Positions 53,381-63,634 of a stretch of DNA of 64,000 nucleotides are shown piece after piece (the stretch's first letter is position 1; each line of letters opens with the position of its first letter). The stretch is from Actinoplanes auranticolor (lineage in GTDB: Bacteria > Actinomycetota > Actinomycetes > Mycobacteriales > Micromonosporaceae). The translations under genes and the position numbers were made by a program. Below the pieces are notes generated by a model that saw only the letters and a program-made list of their open reading frames with translations, searched no databases and was not told the DNA's origin. Where the stretch lies: assembly GCF_018332655.1 (NCBI RefSeq), contig NZ_BOQL01000068.1:20610-84609 (forward strand). Direction: 5' to 3'.

Positions 53381-54076
53381 ATGAAACTGTGGCGTGTGGA
53401 TGACGTCATGACCCGCGACGTGGTCTCGGTCAGGGAGGACACCCCGTACCGGGAGCTGGTGGATCTGCTCATCGGCCGGCGGGTCAGCGCGGTGCCGGTC
53501 GTCGACCGGCACGACCGGGTGATCGGTGTCGTGTCGGAAGCCGACCTGCTGCACAAGGTGGAGGCCGCCGGCGGGGCGAGCCCCCGGATCTTCGATGCGT
53601 GGCGCCGCCGTGGTGACCGGGCCAAGGCCGGCGGCCGCACCGCGGCCGAGGTGATGACCGCACCGGTCATCGCGGCGGAGGCGTCGCTCTCGCTGGCCGC
53701 GGCGGCCCGCCGCATGCAGCGCGAGCATGTCAAGCGGCTCCCGATCGTGGATCATCAAGGGCATCTGATCGGCATCGTCACCCGCAGCGACCTGCTCAAG
53801 GTGCACCGCCGTTCCGACTCCGAGATCTGCCGGGACATCATGTCCGAGGCGCTGCCCGACGCCTCGGTGACGAACGGCCCACCCGTGCGGGTCACCTGCG
53901 CCGACGGTGTCGTCACGCTGTCCGGAACGGTGCATTTCCGGTCGGCGGCCGAACGGATCGCCGGGATCACCCGGCGCGTGCCGGGCGTCGTCGACGTGGC
54001 GGACGGGCTGACGTTCGACATCGACGACAGCATGGTCAACGGTTCGGAGCGCGGCACGCCGTTCGGCGTCGCGTAG
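53381..54076 (+). CDS. CBS-CBS-BON domain protein
   Basis: The 231-residue protein has CBS 1 (KLWRVDDVMTRDVVSVREDT...GVVSEADLLHKVE), a basic linker (FDAWRRRGDRAKAGGRTAAE), CBS 2 (SLSLAAAARRMQREHVKRLP...GIVTRSDLLKVHRR) and a BON-like domain (VTCADGVVTLSGTVHFRSAA...VPGVVDVADGLTFDIDD). The Bateman module is expected to sense adenine nucleotides; BON domains usually contact membranes or ligands. It is the intact counterpart of the broken gene at 19041. GGAGG lies upstream. A strong hairpin follows the stop. Confidence 0.92.
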   Translation: MKLWRVDDVMTRDVVSVREDTPYRELVDLLIGRRVSAVPVVDRHDRVIGVVSEADLLHKVEAAGGASPRIFDAWRRRGDRAKAGGRTAAEVMTAPVIAAEASLSLAAAARRMQREHVKRLPIVDHQGHLIGIVTRSDLLKVHRRSDSEICRDIMSEALPDASVTNGPPVRVTCADGVVTLSGTVHFRSAAERIAGITRRVPGVVDVADGLTFDIDDSMVNGSERGTPFGVA

Positions 54077-54124
54077 CGCTCCGGCCGGCTCGGCCCGCAC
54101 GGCTCGGGCCGTGGTCCCGGCAGG

Positions 54125-54161
54125 AGGGGCCGGTCGGCCCTGACCGCGCCGACCGGCCCCT
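54125..54161. terminator. Strong hairpin between the two CBS-BON genes
   Basis: AGGGGCCGGTCGG / CCGACCGGCCCCT, a perfect 13-bp stem with an 11-nt loop followed by TCT, 48 bp past the first CBS gene. It contains a 14-mer (GGGCCGGTCGGCCC) that also fits the DosR-like pattern; see rejected items. Confidence 0.65.
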
Positions 54162-54194
54162 TCTAGCGTCGAGGTGACAGACGAGGAGGGCGTG

Positions 54195-54884
54195 ATGAGG
54201 GCCTGGAAAGTGAACGACGTCATGACCACAGCGGTGGTCACCGTTTCGCCGGAGACCCCGTACCGCGGCGTGGTCGACCTGCTGGTGAGCAACCGGTTCA
54301 GCGCGGTACCCGTCGTCGACGAGTTCCAGCGGGTGACCGGTGTGGTCTCCGAGGCGGACCTGCTCCGCAAGATCGAGTACGCCGGTGCGGAGGAGCCACG
54401 CCTGTTCGACGGGCGGCGCCGTCGCGGCGAGCGCGTCAAGGCGTCCGCCCGCACCGCGGCCGACCTGATGAGCACGCCACCCGTGACAGTGCCGGTCAGC
54501 ACCTCCATCACGGCCGCGGCGCGGGTCATGGACGGTGAAGGGGTCAAGCGGCTCCCGGTCGTCGACGATCTGGGCCGGCTGGTCGGCATCGTCTCGCGCG
54601 GGGACCTGCTCAAGGTGCACCTGCGTCCCGACGACGACATTCTCGCCGACGTGCAGTCGGACGTGGTGCGTCCCTTCATGATCGACGATGCCGGGAGGGT
54701 GCAGGTCACGGTCGAGGACGGTGTGGTCACCTTCACCGGCAGGGTCGACCGGTGGTCGACGACCGACATCGCCGGCCGGTCGGCCCGCCAGGTCGCCGGG
54801 GTGGTCGACGTCGTCGACGAGCTCGAGTACGACTACGACGACAGCAACATCATCGGCACGGGCATGGCGTACGGCATCGCCTGA
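54195..54884 (+). CDS. CBS-CBS-BON domain protein
   Basis: The 229-residue protein has the same architecture as its neighbour: RAWKVNDVMTTAVVTVSPET...GVVSEADLLRKIE, linker FDGRRRRGERVKASARTAAD, second CBS ...GIVSRGDLLKVHLR, and a BON-like end VTVEDGVVTFTGRVDRWSTT...VAGVVDVVDELEYDYDD. The two look like a tandem duplication that has diverged. The start at 54195 follows GAGGAGG; an in-frame ATG-like start at 54174 lacks a site. Confidence 0.9.
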   Translation: MRAWKVNDVMTTAVVTVSPETPYRGVVDLLVSNRFSAVPVVDEFQRVTGVVSEADLLRKIEYAGAEEPRLFDGRRRRGERVKASARTAADLMSTPPVTVPVSTSITAAARVMDGEGVKRLPVVDDLGRLVGIVSRGDLLKVHLRPDDDILADVQSDVVRPFMIDDAGRVQVTVEDGVVTFTGRVDRWSTTDIAGRSARQVAGVVDVVDELEYDYDDSNIIGTGMAYGIA

Positions 54885-55708
54885 CCGAGCCGCGACCGTG
54901 GGCGGTGGCCCCGACGCCGGACGCCGCCGTTCACCGACGGCTGCTTCAGGCCACCGCGGCGTTCCCGCTTACGGTGGTCTGGAGGACGGGCGGCGGCGCC
55001 GCCGGACGGAGTACGCGGGCCGACGCCTCTTCGCGGAGGAGCGTGGCCCCCTCGACGTCGCGGTGTTCGCCGGCCGCGTCCGCACCGGCCCCGGAGCGCG
55101 GATCGCCGCGTCGTTGCTCGAAATTCTCGCGGCAGCCCTGGACGGCATGTGGATGTCCGGCGCCGCCGCCGCCGCCGTCGTCGCCGTCACCGCGGACGTG
55201 CAGGCGGGCAGCCGGCTGGTCGAGACCGACACTGTCGTGCACCCGGGGACGGCGCTCGACTTGAGCCTGCGAGGCCGCTCCAGGTGGCGGCCGGCATACC
55301 GGGCGCCGTCCCGGCCGACCCGGACGGTGTCCCTCGGCGGCAGGGCGTCGGTGATGGCCGCGGGCGGCGTCGGCCTGGGACTGGCACACGTCCTGACCGT
55401 CGGCGACGGCGCTCAAGATCCCTGGTCTGCTGGCCGCCGTGCCCGACCGGTTCGGCCGGGCCTCACGTTCACGCACACCCCGCAAGTTCCGCTGGACGAC
55501 GTCGCCGGTGGTTTCGCCGGCCTGCGCCGCCGCGACATCGGCTACTGCCCGCGGGGCGGTCCATGGTCTGTCCGAATGAGGACTTTCGGCCCCTGTGTAC
55601 CCGGCGAGATCGGGGTTCAGTGGTGACGTTCGCGTGTTTCGGGTGCATGAACACGCAGGTGGCACCAACGTGGTCAGGAGATTCACCGGCTAGGGGAGCG
55701 AGGGGCAC
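54885..55708. other. 824-bp region before narG: unidentified decayed coding DNA and a regulatory site
   Basis: No intact gene. Between about 54950 and 55500 the plus strand shows coding-like composition split over frames (for example PLDVAVFAGRVRTGPGARIA, SLLEILAAALDGMWMSGAAA, and ALKIPGLLAAVPDRFGRAS in another frame) without a start or a nameable family, probably a degraded gene. The last 130 bp contain a DosR-box-like site. Confidence 0.5.
55579..55592. promoter_or_regulatory. DosR-box-like site upstream of narG
   Basis: AGGACTTTCGGCCC is 13 of 14 for the palindrome, and its core GGACTTTCGGCCC agrees with the mycobacterial box GGGACTTTNGNCCC at every fixed position except the first G. It ends 116 bp before narG. 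Confidence 0.62.
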
Positions 55709-58700
55709 ATGGCGGGCGCGACCGAACGCGCGGGACGGGCGTTACTGGCGGTCGGCGGGTTGGTGCGGCGGGCGGAGGTCTCCGCGGACGGCCGTACGCT
55801 GCACCAGATCGGCGGCCGGGAGGCGGACAGCTTCTACCGGGACCGGTGGTCGTACGACAAGGTGGTGCGCTCGACCCACGGGGTGAACTGCACCGGCTCG
55901 TGCTCCTGGAAGGTGTACGTCAAGGACGGCATCATCACCTGGGAGCAGCAGCAGACCGACTATCCCAGCGTCGGCGCCGACCGGCCCGAGTACGAGCCGC
56001 GCGGCTGTCCCCGCGGCGCCGCGTTCTCGTGGTACACGTACTCGCCGACCCGGGTGCGGTATCCGTACGCCCGCGGCGTGCTGATCGAGATGTACCGGGA
56101 GGCCAAGGCCCGCCTCGGCGGTGACCCGGTCGCGGCGTGGGCCGACATCCAGGCCGATCCGGTACGCCGGCGCCGTTACCAGCGGGCCCGCGGCAAAGGT
56201 GGCCTCGTCCGGGTGTCCTGGGACGAGGCACAGGAGATCGTCGCCGCCGCGCACGTGCACACGATCGGGGCGTACGGCCCGGACCGGGTGGCCGGCTTCT
56301 CGCCGATCCCCGCGATGTCGATGGTGTCGCACGCGACCGGCGCCCGCTTCCTGTCGCTGATCGGCGGCTCGATGCTGTCGTTCTACGACTGGTACGCCGA
56401 CCTGCCGGTCGCCTCGCCGCAGATGTTCGGCGACCAGACCGACGTGCCGGAGTCGGGGGACTGGTGGGACGCCTCGTACCTGGTGATGTGGGGCTCCAAC
56501 GTCCCGGTGACCCGGACCCCGGACGCGCACTGGATGGCCGAGGCCCGCTACCGCGGCCAGAAGGTCGTCGTGGTGTCGCCCGACTACGCCGACAACGTGA
56601 AGTTCGCCGACGAGTGGCTGCCCGCCCAGCCCGGCACCGACGGCGCCCTGGCGATGGCGATGGGTCACGTCGTCCTCAAGGAGTTCTTCGTCGACAAGGT
56701 CACGCCGCGCTTCGCCGACTACGTCTCGCGCTACACCGACCTGCCCTACCTGGTCGCGCTGGAGCCGGTCGACGGCGGCGGCTACCGGCCGGGCAAGTTC
56801 GTCACGGCCGCCGACCTGGGGGAGACCGGCGCCGAGGCGGCCTTCCGGCCCGTGTTGTGGGACTCGGCCACCGACGCGCCCGTGGTGCCCGGCGGATCGC
56901 TGGGGGACCGGTTCAGCGAGGCCGGCGTGGGCCGGTGGAACCTCGATCTCGGCGACATCGTGCCCCGGCTCAGCTGCGCCGGTGGCGAGGGCGCCGAGAT
57001 CGCGCTGCCGCGCTTCGACAACGACACCCCGGAGCTGATGCGCCGCGGTGTACCCACCGCCCGCGTCGGCGGCAAGCTGGTGACCACGGTCTTCGACCTG
57101 ATGCTGGCGCAGTACGGCGTCGCCCGGCCCGGCCTGCCCGGCACCTGGCCGAGCGGCTACGACGACGTCGACGTGCCGTACACCCCGGCGTGGCAGGAGC
57201 CGATCACCGGCGTACCCGCCGCGGCCGTGGCCCGGATCGGCCGCGAGTTCGCCGACAACGCCGAACGCTCCGGCGGCCGGTCGATGATCCTGATGGGTGC
57301 GGGGACCAACCACTGGTTCCACTCCGACACCACCTACCGTGCGATGCTCACCCTGACCACGCTGACCGGCTGCCAGGGGGTCAACGGCGGCGGCTGGGCG
57401 CACTACGTCGGACAGGAGAAGTGCCGGCCGGTGACCGGCTGGTCGCACCTGGCGTTCGGGCTGGACTGGGCCCGGCCGCCGCGGCAGATGATCGGCACCG
57501 CGTTCTGGTACCTGCACACCGACCAGTGGCGCTACGACCAGTACGGCGCCGACGTGCTGACCTCGCCGCTGGCCAAGGGGGAGTTCGCCGGCAAGCACAC
57601 CGCCGACCTGCTGGCCAAGTCGGCCCGGCTGGGGTGGATGCCGTCGATGCCGACCTTCGACCGCAACCCCCTCGACGTAGCCGACGAGGCCCTCGCGGCG
57701 GCACCGGACAACCCGGCTGCGCATGTGGCGCAGGAACTGGTCGACGGCCGGCTCGGCTTCGCCTGCACGGACCCGGACGCACCGGAGAACTGGCCGCGGG
57801 TGCTCACGGTGTGGCGGGCCAACCTGCTGGGCTCGTCGGCGAAGGGCAACGAGTACTTCCTGCGGCATCTGCTCGGCACCGACGCGTCCCTGCGCGCCGA
57901 GGAGGCACCGCCGGAGAAGCGCCCGCAGGACGTCGTCTGGCACGACGAGGCGCCCGAGGGCAAGCTGGACCTGCTGCTGTCGCTGGACTTCCGGATGACC
58001 TCCACGACGCTGTTCTCCGACGTGGTCCTGCCCGCGGCGACGTGGTACGAGAAGCACGACCTCAACACCACGGACATGCACCCGTTCATCCACGCGTTCA
58101 CCCCGGCGATCAACCCGCCGTGGCAGACCCGCACCGACTTCGACGCGTTCCACGGCATCGCCAAGGTCTTCTCCGACCTGGCCGGCCCGCGCCTGGGTGT
58201 GCGCCAGGACCTGGTCGCCGCGCCGCTGCTGCACGACACCCCGGACGCGATGGCCACCCCCGGTGGAGTCGTGCGGGACTGGAAGACCGGCGAGGTCCCG
58301 GCCGTGCCGGGCCGCACCATGGGAAAGTTCATCGTGGTGGAACGCGACTACGGCGCGATCAGCGCGAAGATGGGCGCCCTGGGCCCGCTGCTCGACCGGC
58401 TCGGGACCACCACGAAGGCGGTCACCGTCGACGTCAACCGGAGATCGCGTTTCTGGGCAAAATCAACGGCACCGTCCGCGGTGGCGTCGCCGACGGCCGC
58501 CCCCGGCTGGACACCGACATCCGGGCCTGCGAGGCCATCCTGGCGCTGTCCGGCACCACCAACGGCCGGGTGGCCACCGAGGGCTTCCAGTTCCTGGAAC
58601 GGCGCACCGGCCAACGGCTGGCCGATCTGGCCGCCGAGCACGAGGGCAAGCAGATCCGGTTCTCCGACTGCCAGTCCCGGCCCGTCCCGGTGATCACCAG

Positions 58701-59376
58701 TCCGGAGTGGTCCGGCAGCGAGCACGGCGGGCGCCGGTACTCGCCGTTCACCATCAACACCGAGCGCCTCAAGCCCTGGCACACTCTCACCGGACGGCAG
58801 CACTTCTACCTCGACCACGACTGGATCGCCGAGCTCGGTGAGGAGTTGCCGATCTTCCGGCCCCCGCTGGACATGCACAAGCTCTTCGGCGAGCCGCGCC
58901 TGGGGGCCAAGGGGGAACTGGAACTGACGGTGCGCTACCTGACGCCGCACTCGAAGTGGTCCATCCACTCCGAGTACCAGGACAACCTGATCATGCTGAC
59001 GCTCTCCCGCGGCGGCCCGACGATGTGGATGAGCGAGAAGGACGCCGCCAAGATCGGCGTCACGGACAACGAGTGGATCGAGGCGGTCAACCGCAACGGC
59101 GTCGTGGTCTGCCGCGCCGTGGTCACCCACAAGATGCCCGAGGGCACCGTCTACCTGTACCACGCCGCGGAGCGGGTCATCGACGTGCCGAAGGCGGAGA
59201 CCAACGGCCGGCGCGGCGGTATCCACAACTCGCTGACCCGCCTGCTCATCAAGCCCAGCCACATCATCGGCGGCTACGCGCAGCTGTCGTTCGCGTTCAA
59301 CTACCTCGGCCCGACCGGCAACCAGCGCGACGAGGTCACCGTCATCCGTCGTCGCTCCCAGGAGGTGCAGTACTGA
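55709..59376 (+). pseudogene. narG: Respiratory nitrate reductase alpha subunit, one-base frameshift
   Basis: The molybdopterin catalytic subunit is encoded in two frames. Frame 1 (55709 to about 58440) has the N-terminal Fe-S/Moco region (VRSTHGVNCTGSCSWKVYVK) and the Moco-binding core (GGSMLSFYDWYADLPVASPQ; LMGAGTNHWFHSDTTYRAML). Frame 2 continues at GAG 58441 (EIAFLGKINGTVRGGVADGR) through the C-terminal domain to QEVQY. Insertion of a single base between 58439 and 58441 (CG-GAG to CGN-GAG) restores a protein of about 1222 residues, the normal length. As written, frame 1 ends at 58693 after nonsense residues, removing about 300 residues. narH follows with TGATG overlap. A real mutation and an error are both possible. 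Confidence 0.9.
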
Positions 59377-61040
59377 TGCGCGTCATGGCCCAGATGTCGA
59401 TGGTGATGAACCTCGACAAGTGCATCGGGTGCCACACCTGCTCGGTCACCTGCAAACAGGCGTGGACCAACCGCTCCGGTGTGGAGTACGTGTGGTTCAA
59501 CAACGTCGAGTCCCGCCCCGGGCAGGGTTATCCGCGTACCTACCAGAACCAGGATCGGTGGGAGGGCGGCTGGACCCGGACCCGGACCGGGCGGCTCAAG
59601 CCCCGCGCCGGCGGCCGGATCAAGAAGCTGTTCAGCATCTTCGCCAACCCCAAGATGCCCGCCATGCAGGACTACTACGAGCCCTGGACCTACGACTACG
59701 AGCACCTGCTCACCGCCCCGGCCGGCGACGACACCCCGGTGGCCCGGCCGAAATCGCTGCTGACCGGGAAGGACACCAAGGTCACCTGGTCGGCGAACTG
59801 GGACGACTCGCTGGCCGGCGGCAACGAGATCGCCGCCGGCGACCCGATCCTGCAGCAGATGTCGGAGCAGGTCCGCCAGGAGTACGAGAAGGCGTTCCTG
59901 TTCTTCCTGCCCCGCATCTGCGAGCACTGCCTCAACCCGTCCTGCGCGGCGTCCTGCCCGTCCGGGGCGATCTACAAGCGCGCCGAGGACGGCATCGTCC
60001 TGGTCGACCAGGACCGCTGCCGGGGCTGGCGGATGTGCGTGACCGGCTGCCCGTACAAGAAGATCTACTTCAACCACCGCACCGGCAAGGCCGAGAAGTG
60101 CACGTTCTGCTTCCCGCGGATCGAGATCGGCCAGCCGACCATCTGCTCGGAGACGTGCGTCGGCCGGCTGCGCTACCTCGGCCTGATGCTGTACGACGCC
60201 GACGCGGTCGGCAAAGCCGCCGCGGTCAAGGACGAGCACGCCCTCTACGAGGCGCAGAAGTCGGTCTTCCTCGACCCGCACGACCCGCAGGTGATCGCCG
60301 CGGCCCGCGCCGCCGACATCCCGGACGACTGGATCACCGCGGCGCAGCGCTCCCCGATCTGGGACCTGATCATGAAGTACGAGGTCGCCCTGCCGCTGCA
60401 CCCGGAGTACCGGACCATGCCGATGGTCTGGTACATCCCGCCGCTGTCCCCGGTCGTCGACATCCTGCGCGACACCGGCCACGACGGCGAGGACCTGGAC
60501 AACCTCTTCGGCGCCGTCGACGCGCTGCGCATCCCGGTCGACTACCTGGCCGGGCTGTTCACCGCGGGTGACCCCGCCCCGGTGACCGCCGTCCTGCAAC
60601 GGCTCGCCGCGATGCGGGCCTACCAGCGCCGGATCAACCTCGGCGAGGAACGCGACGAATCCCTCGCCGCCGCGGTCGGCATGACCGGCACCGAGATGGA
60701 CGACATGTACCGGCTGCTGGCCATCGCCAAGTACGAGGAGCGCTACGTCATCCCGGCCGCGCACGCCGAGGACGCCCACCACCTCGAACAACTCGCCACC
60801 GAGTGCAGCCTGGACACCGAGGGCGGGCCGGGCATGGGCGGTTCCGGGCCGTTCGGGGAGTCCTCCGGCACGCCGGCGCCGATCTCGATCGAGAACTTCC
60901 ACATGCTGCGGGACCGGCAGACCGCCGACTCCGTCGCCGCGCCCGACGACAAACAGAAGCGGGTCAACCTGCTCAACTGGGACGGCAAGGGCCGTCCCGA
61001 GGGACTCTTCCCACCCAAGAAGGACGGAGGCGACCAGTGA
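59376..61040 (+). CDS. narH: Respiratory nitrate reductase beta subunit
   Basis: The 554-residue iron-sulfur subunit transfers electrons from NarI to NarG. Four cysteine clusters are visible: NLDKCIGCHTCSVTCKQAWT, PRICEHCLNPSCAASCPSGA, DQDRCRGWRMCVTGCPYKKI (with the Trp that marks the 3Fe-4S site) and KAEKCTFCFPRIEIGQPTIC. The start shares one base with the narG stop (TGATG). It is intact even though narG is interrupted. Confidence 0.96.
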   Translation: MRVMAQMSMVMNLDKCIGCHTCSVTCKQAWTNRSGVEYVWFNNVESRPGQGYPRTYQNQDRWEGGWTRTRTGRLKPRAGGRIKKLFSIFANPKMPAMQDYYEPWTYDYEHLLTAPAGDDTPVARPKSLLTGKDTKVTWSANWDDSLAGGNEIAAGDPILQQMSEQVRQEYEKAFLFFLPRICEHCLNPSCAASCPSGAIYKRAEDGIVLVDQDRCRGWRMCVTGCPYKKIYFNHRTGKAEKCTFCFPRIEIGQPTICSETCVGRLRYLGLMLYDADAVGKAAAVKDEHALYEAQKSVFLDPHDPQVIAAARAADIPDDWITAAQRSPIWDLIMKYEVALPLHPEYRTMPMVWYIPPLSPVVDILRDTGHDGEDLDNLFGAVDALRIPVDYLAGLFTAGDPAPVTAVLQRLAAMRAYQRRINLGEERDESLAAAVGMTGTEMDDMYRLLAIAKYEERYVIPAAHAEDAHHLEQLATECSLDTEGGPGMGGSGPFGESSGTPAPISIENFHMLRDRQTADSVAAPDDKQKRVNLLNWDGKGRPEGLFPPKKDGGDQ

Positions 61041-61657
61041 GCCGATCCGCCTGGCGACCTGTCGCGGCCCGCGCCGCCTCGTTGCTGCTGCGTTATCCCG
61101 ACCACGAGGTCCTGTCGGCCCTGCCGACCCTGGTGGCGGCGCTCGACGAGCTTCCGGCACCCGTCGCCGAGCCGTTGCGGGTGGTGGCCGAGCACCGCCG
61201 GGCCGGCGATCCCGCGGCGCTCGCGGCAACCTACGTCGAGCTGTTCGACTTCCGCCGCCGCTGCTGCCTGCACCTGACCTACTACACCGCCGGCGACACC
61301 CGTAAGCGCGGCGAGGCGCTGGTGCTGTTCGCCGAGGCGTACAAGCAGGCGGGCCTGCGGCTCGTCGGTGGCGAACTGCCGGACTATCTGCCCGCGGTGC
61401 TCGACCTGGCCGCGCTCGACGACGACGGCTGGCGGCTGCTGCGGGAGAACCGGATCGGCCTCGACCTGCTGGCCAAGGCGCTGCACACCGAGAAGTCGGT
61501 CTACCGGTACGCCATCGAAGCCGTCCGGGCCATGCTGCCGGCACCCCAGCCCGGCGACATCGCCGCCGCCGTCCGGCTCGCGCAGACCGGACCGCCGGTC
61601 GAACAGGTCGGACTGGAACCGTTCGGGCTCGTCGACACCACCGGAGGCCGGCGATGA
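61037..61657 (+). CDS. narJ: Nitrate reductase molybdenum cofactor assembly chaperone
   Basis: The 206-residue NarJ/TorD-type chaperone reads ARAASLLLRYPDHEVLSALP, YVELFDFRRRCCLHLTYYTA, GDTRKRGEALVLFAEAYKQA, GGELPDYLPAVLDLAAL, all conserved in NarJ. It inserts the molybdenum cofactor into NarG and keeps NarGH off the membrane until mature. GTG start overlaps the narH stop; the end overlaps narI by 4 bp. Confidence 0.94.
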   Translation: MSRSAWRPVAARAASLLLRYPDHEVLSALPTLVAALDELPAPVAEPLRVVAEHRRAGDPAALAATYVELFDFRRRCCLHLTYYTAGDTRKRGEALVLFAEAYKQAGLRLVGGELPDYLPAVLDLAALDDDGWRLLRENRIGLDLLAKALHTEKSVYRYAIEAVRAMLPAPQPGDIAAAVRLAQTGPPVEQVGLEPFGLVDTTGGRR

Positions 61658-62400
61658 ACGTGCTGCTCTGGGTCGTCTTCCCGTACCTGTGCATCGCCGT
61701 GCTCGTCGGCGGCCTGATCTGGCGGTACCGCTACGACAAGTTCGGCTGGACCACCCGCTCGTCCCAGCTGTACGAGAGCGCCGTCCTGCGCTGGGGCAGC
61801 CCCATGTTCCACTTCGGGGTGCTCATGGTCCTCGTCGGGCACGTCGGCGGTCTGATCATCCCCAAGTCCTGGACCGAGGCCGTCGGCATCACCGAGCACG
61901 CCTACCACCTGATGGCCGTGTTCGTCGGCACCGTCGCGGGTTTCTGCACGCTGATCGGCATGGCGATCCTCATCGCCCGGCGCCGGCTCACCGGGCCGGT
62001 CTTCGCCGCCACCACCAGGAACGACAAGGCCATGTACGTCGTGCTCGCCGCGGTGATCGTGCTGGGGCTGTGGTCGACCCTGCGGGCCAACGTGTCCGGC
62101 GACGGCTACGACTACCGGGAGACCATCTCACCCTGGTTCCGGTCGCTGTTCTACCTCAGCCCGGATCCCGGGATCATGGCCGCCGTCCCGATCGGCTTCC
62201 AGATCCACATCATCGCCGCGTTCGCGCTGTTCGCCTTCTGGCCGTTCACCCGCCTGGTGCACGCCTTCAGCGCACCCGTGGGCTACCTGACCCGTCCCTA
62301 CGTGCCCTACCGCAGCCGGGACACCCGGCCCGGGCTGCGTCCGTCCCGGCCCGGCTGGGAAGGCCCGCCGAAGCTGCCCGCCCGCCGCGACCGCGGCTGA
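61654..62400 (+). CDS. narI: Respiratory nitrate reductase gamma subunit (cytochrome b)
   Basis: The 248-residue membrane anchor has five helices and oxidises menaquinol. Haem-ligating His candidates lie in SPMFHFGVLMVLVGHVGGLI and GITEHAYHLMAV, with further His in FQIHIIAAFALFAF. It begins in the ATGA overlap with narJ and has normal length for actinobacterial NarI. Confidence 0.95.
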   Translation: MNVLLWVVFPYLCIAVLVGGLIWRYRYDKFGWTTRSSQLYESAVLRWGSPMFHFGVLMVLVGHVGGLIIPKSWTEAVGITEHAYHLMAVFVGTVAGFCTLIGMAILIARRRLTGPVFAATTRNDKAMYVVLAAVIVLGLWSTLRANVSGDGYDYRETISPWFRSLFYLSPDPGIMAAVPIGFQIHIIAAFALFAFWPFTRLVHAFSAPVGYLTRPYVPYRSRDTRPGLRPSRPGWEGPPKLPARRDRG

Positions 62401-62423
62401 CCGGCCCGACCCGAGGAACCACG

Positions 62424-63623
62424 ATGACCACAACCGCCGGAGCGGTGCGACCGGGCGCCACCCGTAACCTGATCCTCGCGACCATCGGCTTCATGGTGAA
62501 CTTCTGGGCCTGGGCCCTGCTGGGCCCGCTGGGGCCGGGTGTGAAGGAACGCCTGGGGCTCAGCTTCGCCGCCCAGTCCCTGCTGGTCGCGGTCCCGGTG
62601 CTGGTCGGCTCGCTCGGGCGGATCCCGGTCGGGGCGCTCACCGACCGGTACGGCGCCCGGATCATGTTCCCGCTCGTCAGCATCGCCACCATCGTCCCGG
62701 TGCTGACCCTGACCATGGTGTCGTCCTACCCGGCACTGATCGTCACCGGCTTCTTCCTGGGCCTGGGCGGCACCACCTTCGCCGTCGGCGTGCCGCTGGT
62801 CTCCGGCTGGTATCCGCCGGCCCGCAAGGGTTTCGCCATCGGCGTCTTCGGCGTCGGCATGGGCGGCACCGCGATCTCCAACTTCACCACCGTCAAGCTC
62901 GCCGACACCTACGGCGACAACACGCCGTTCCTGCTCGTCGCGGCCCTGCTGGCGGCGTACGCGGTGGTTGCCTTCCTGCTGATCCGCGACGCCCCGGACC
63001 GGCAACGGCCGGCCGGCTCGGCCTGGGGACGGATCAAGGACGTCGGGCGCCTGGCCGTCACCTGGCAGATGTGCTTCCTGTACGCGGTCGGCTTCGGCGG
63101 GTTCGTCGCCTTCAGCGTCTACCTGCCGGCGTACCTGCGCGAGGCGTACGGCCTCACCGCCAACGACGCTGCCCTGCGTACCGCCGGTTTTGTCGTCCTG
63201 GCCGTCATCGCCCGGCCGGTGGGCGGCTGGTTGTCCGACCGGCTGCACCCGGTGCCCGTGCTGGTGTGGTGCTTCTCCGGGACGGCGCTGTTCGCCGTCG
63301 TGCAGGCGTTCCAGCCGCCGCTCGTCCCGGTCGCCACGATCGCCTTGCTGGCCATGGCCGGCCTGCTCGGCGCGGCCAGCGGCGCCGTGTTCGCCCTGGT
63401 CGGCAGGGTCGCACCGGCGGACAAGGTCGGCAGCGTCACCGGCGTGGTCGGCGCGGCGGGCGGGCTCGGCGGCTTCGTCCCACCCCTGGTCATGGGCTGG
63501 GTGTACGGCGCCGAGAGTTCCTACGCCATCGGGCTCATGCTGCTGTCGGACGTCGCGATCGCGGCCGCCGTCTACACCGCCGTCAAGATGAGCGGCCTGG
63601 TCCGCCGGCCGGTCACCACCTAA
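62424..63623 (+). CDS. narK: Nitrate/nitrite transporter, NarK type (MFS)
   Basis: The 399-residue major facilitator has twelve predicted helices. The start NLILATIGFMVNFWAWALLG, the loop GRIPVGALTDRYGARIMFPL and the Gly-rich signature GVFGVGMGGTAISNFTTVKL mark the nitrate/nitrite porter family; a second Gly-rich segment (VVGAAGGLGGFVPPLVMGW) matches the other half. It imports nitrate and/or exports nitrite for NarGHI. It starts 23 bp after narI with GAGGAA upstream, so narGHJI-K is one unit. Confidence 0.94.
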   Translation: MTTTAGAVRPGATRNLILATIGFMVNFWAWALLGPLGPGVKERLGLSFAAQSLLVAVPVLVGSLGRIPVGALTDRYGARIMFPLVSIATIVPVLTLTMVSSYPALIVTGFFLGLGGTTFAVGVPLVSGWYPPARKGFAIGVFGVGMGGTAISNFTTVKLADTYGDNTPFLLVAALLAAYAVVAFLLIRDAPDRQRPAGSAWGRIKDVGRLAVTWQMCFLYAVGFGGFVAFSVYLPAYLREAYGLTANDAALRTAGFVVLAVIARPVGGWLSDRLHPVPVLVWCFSGTALFAVVQAFQPPLVPVATIALLAMAGLLGAASGAVFALVGRVAPADKVGSVTGVVGAAGGLGGFVPPLVMGWVYGAESSYAIGLMLLSDVAIAAAVYTAVKMSGLVRRPVTT

Positions 63624-63634
63624 GGAGAACCATC

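Noticed and set aside
54127..54140. GGGCCGGTCGGCCC as a DosR-like box for the second CBS-BON gene
   Set aside because: It is wholly inside a perfect 13-bp terminator stem, which explains the palindrome better; a dual role cannot be excluded.
55742..58234. 830-codon open frame antisense to narG, and 59301-61694 antisense to narHJ
   Set aside because: Both are GC-bias shadows of strongly conserved nar genes.
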